24,015 nt of DNA. Origin: an uncultured Pseudogracilibacillus sp. GTDB lineage: Bacteria; Bacillota; Bacilli; Bacillales; Amphibacillaceae. The notes below the pieces were generated by a model that searched no databases, was not told where the DNA came from, and saw nothing but the letters and a program-made list of their open reading frames with translations. Of the stretch, positions 23,727 to 24,015 are shown in pieces (within the stretch, counting starts at the first letter, position 1; each line of letters begins with the position of its first letter). Made by a program: the position numbers and the translations under genes. The stretch spans positions 1-24,015 of the forward strand of contig CALGOZ010000035.1 in the NCBI GenBank assembly GCA_937960785.1, in the 5' to 3' direction.

Positions 23727-23822
23727 TGACTGTTTAAGAAAGTGCGGTCTTTAATGTAGCTGAAATCAGCCTGATGTATTTAAAAAATAACTTTAAAACC
23801 TTGCATCGTCTTGCCTTGCCAG

Positions 23823-24015
23823 GTAAGCTTTTAAAAATACTTTAGCTTTATTAGCATGGGCTTCCGCTGGGTAAGTCTACATACAAAAGCACTTCAGCTT
23901 GCTCAGTGGCTCCTTCTACCAAGTAAGTCTCCTAACAAAAGTGTTTCAACCTACACAGTGGCGACCTCTAGCAAGTAAGTCTGTACAAAAAAGCATTCCT
24001 ACCTACACAGTAGCG
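23823..24015. repeat. Degenerate tandem array, about 52 bases per unit, truncated by window end
   Basis: Units begin with GTAAG at 23823, 23871, 23923 and 23975, so the periods are 48, 52 and 52. Shared blocks are GTAAGTCT, ACAAAAG, CAGTGGC and CTCTAnCAA-like ends. The second and third units match at 38 of 52 bases without gaps. A weaker half unit precedes it (about 23794-23822, ending TTGCCAG). The period is not a multiple of three and stops occur, so it is not coding. Between 23727 and 23793 I see nothing. Confidence 0.75.

Noticed and set aside
23823..24015. CRISPR array
   Set aside because: Units drift along their whole length, no identical 24-40 base repeats alternate with unique spacers, and no cas gene is present.

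Overview
This window is a stretch of AT-rich chromosome from a Bacillaceae-type member of the Firmicutes. Evidence: strong AAGGAGG-type ribosome sites, sigma-A-like promoters, and a gene set (prsA, hit, ecsAB, an M20 amidohydrolase, yhgC, pbpF, yhfH, yhfI, lplJ, comK, addBA) in the same relative order as the Bacillus subtilis prsA-to-addA region, but with most intervening genes missing. The very acidic PrsA and the intergenic repeat style would fit a halophilic or alkaliphilic relative (Oceanobacillus/Gracilibacillus-like); that is inference only.

Layout. 1-1800 (minus strand): a type II NADH dehydrogenase of the YumB kind behind a promoter that carries a Rex-like operator, followed by a tiny membrane ORF. 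1795-8994 (minus): addB and addA, the recombination helicase-nuclease. 9162-9686: comK. 9856-11621: lipoate-protein ligase and a metallo-beta-lactamase-fold protein. 11796-11924 (plus): the small Cys-rich YhfH. 12187-14589 (minus): class A penicillin-binding protein PbpF, divergent from the plus-strand HmoB-like yhgC. 15389-16293 (minus): a thiol-disulfide pair, bdbC plus a membrane-anchored thioredoxin-like protein. 16517-17753 (minus): dapA behind a complete lysine riboswitch with antiterminator and terminator. 17886-19058 (plus): M20 amidohydrolase. 19293-21246 (minus): the EcsAB ABC transporter. 21360-21539 (minus): a 59-codon ORF. 21756-23600 (plus): hit, a YtxH-type protein and the foldase lipoprotein PrsA. 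23601-24015: no gene; a tandem 31-bp repeat with terminator, then a degenerate tandem array of about 52 bp per unit that runs off the window.

How the genes fit together. ComK, AddAB and BdbC are all tied to transformation in B. subtilis (regulator, recombination, disulfide formation in uptake proteins). PbpF, PrsA, Ecs and the thiol pair act at the envelope; DapA supplies lysine and diaminopimelate for peptidoglycan. Most of the window is conserved housekeeping DNA; I see no phage, toxin-antitoxin, CRISPR or defence system. The less ordinary signals are inside known families (AddB without its P-loop, ComK without its usual tail, HmoB-like protein with an exchanged catalytic pair) and in the intergenic DNA (Rex site, small ORFs, repeated terminator hairpins, the terminal tandem array).
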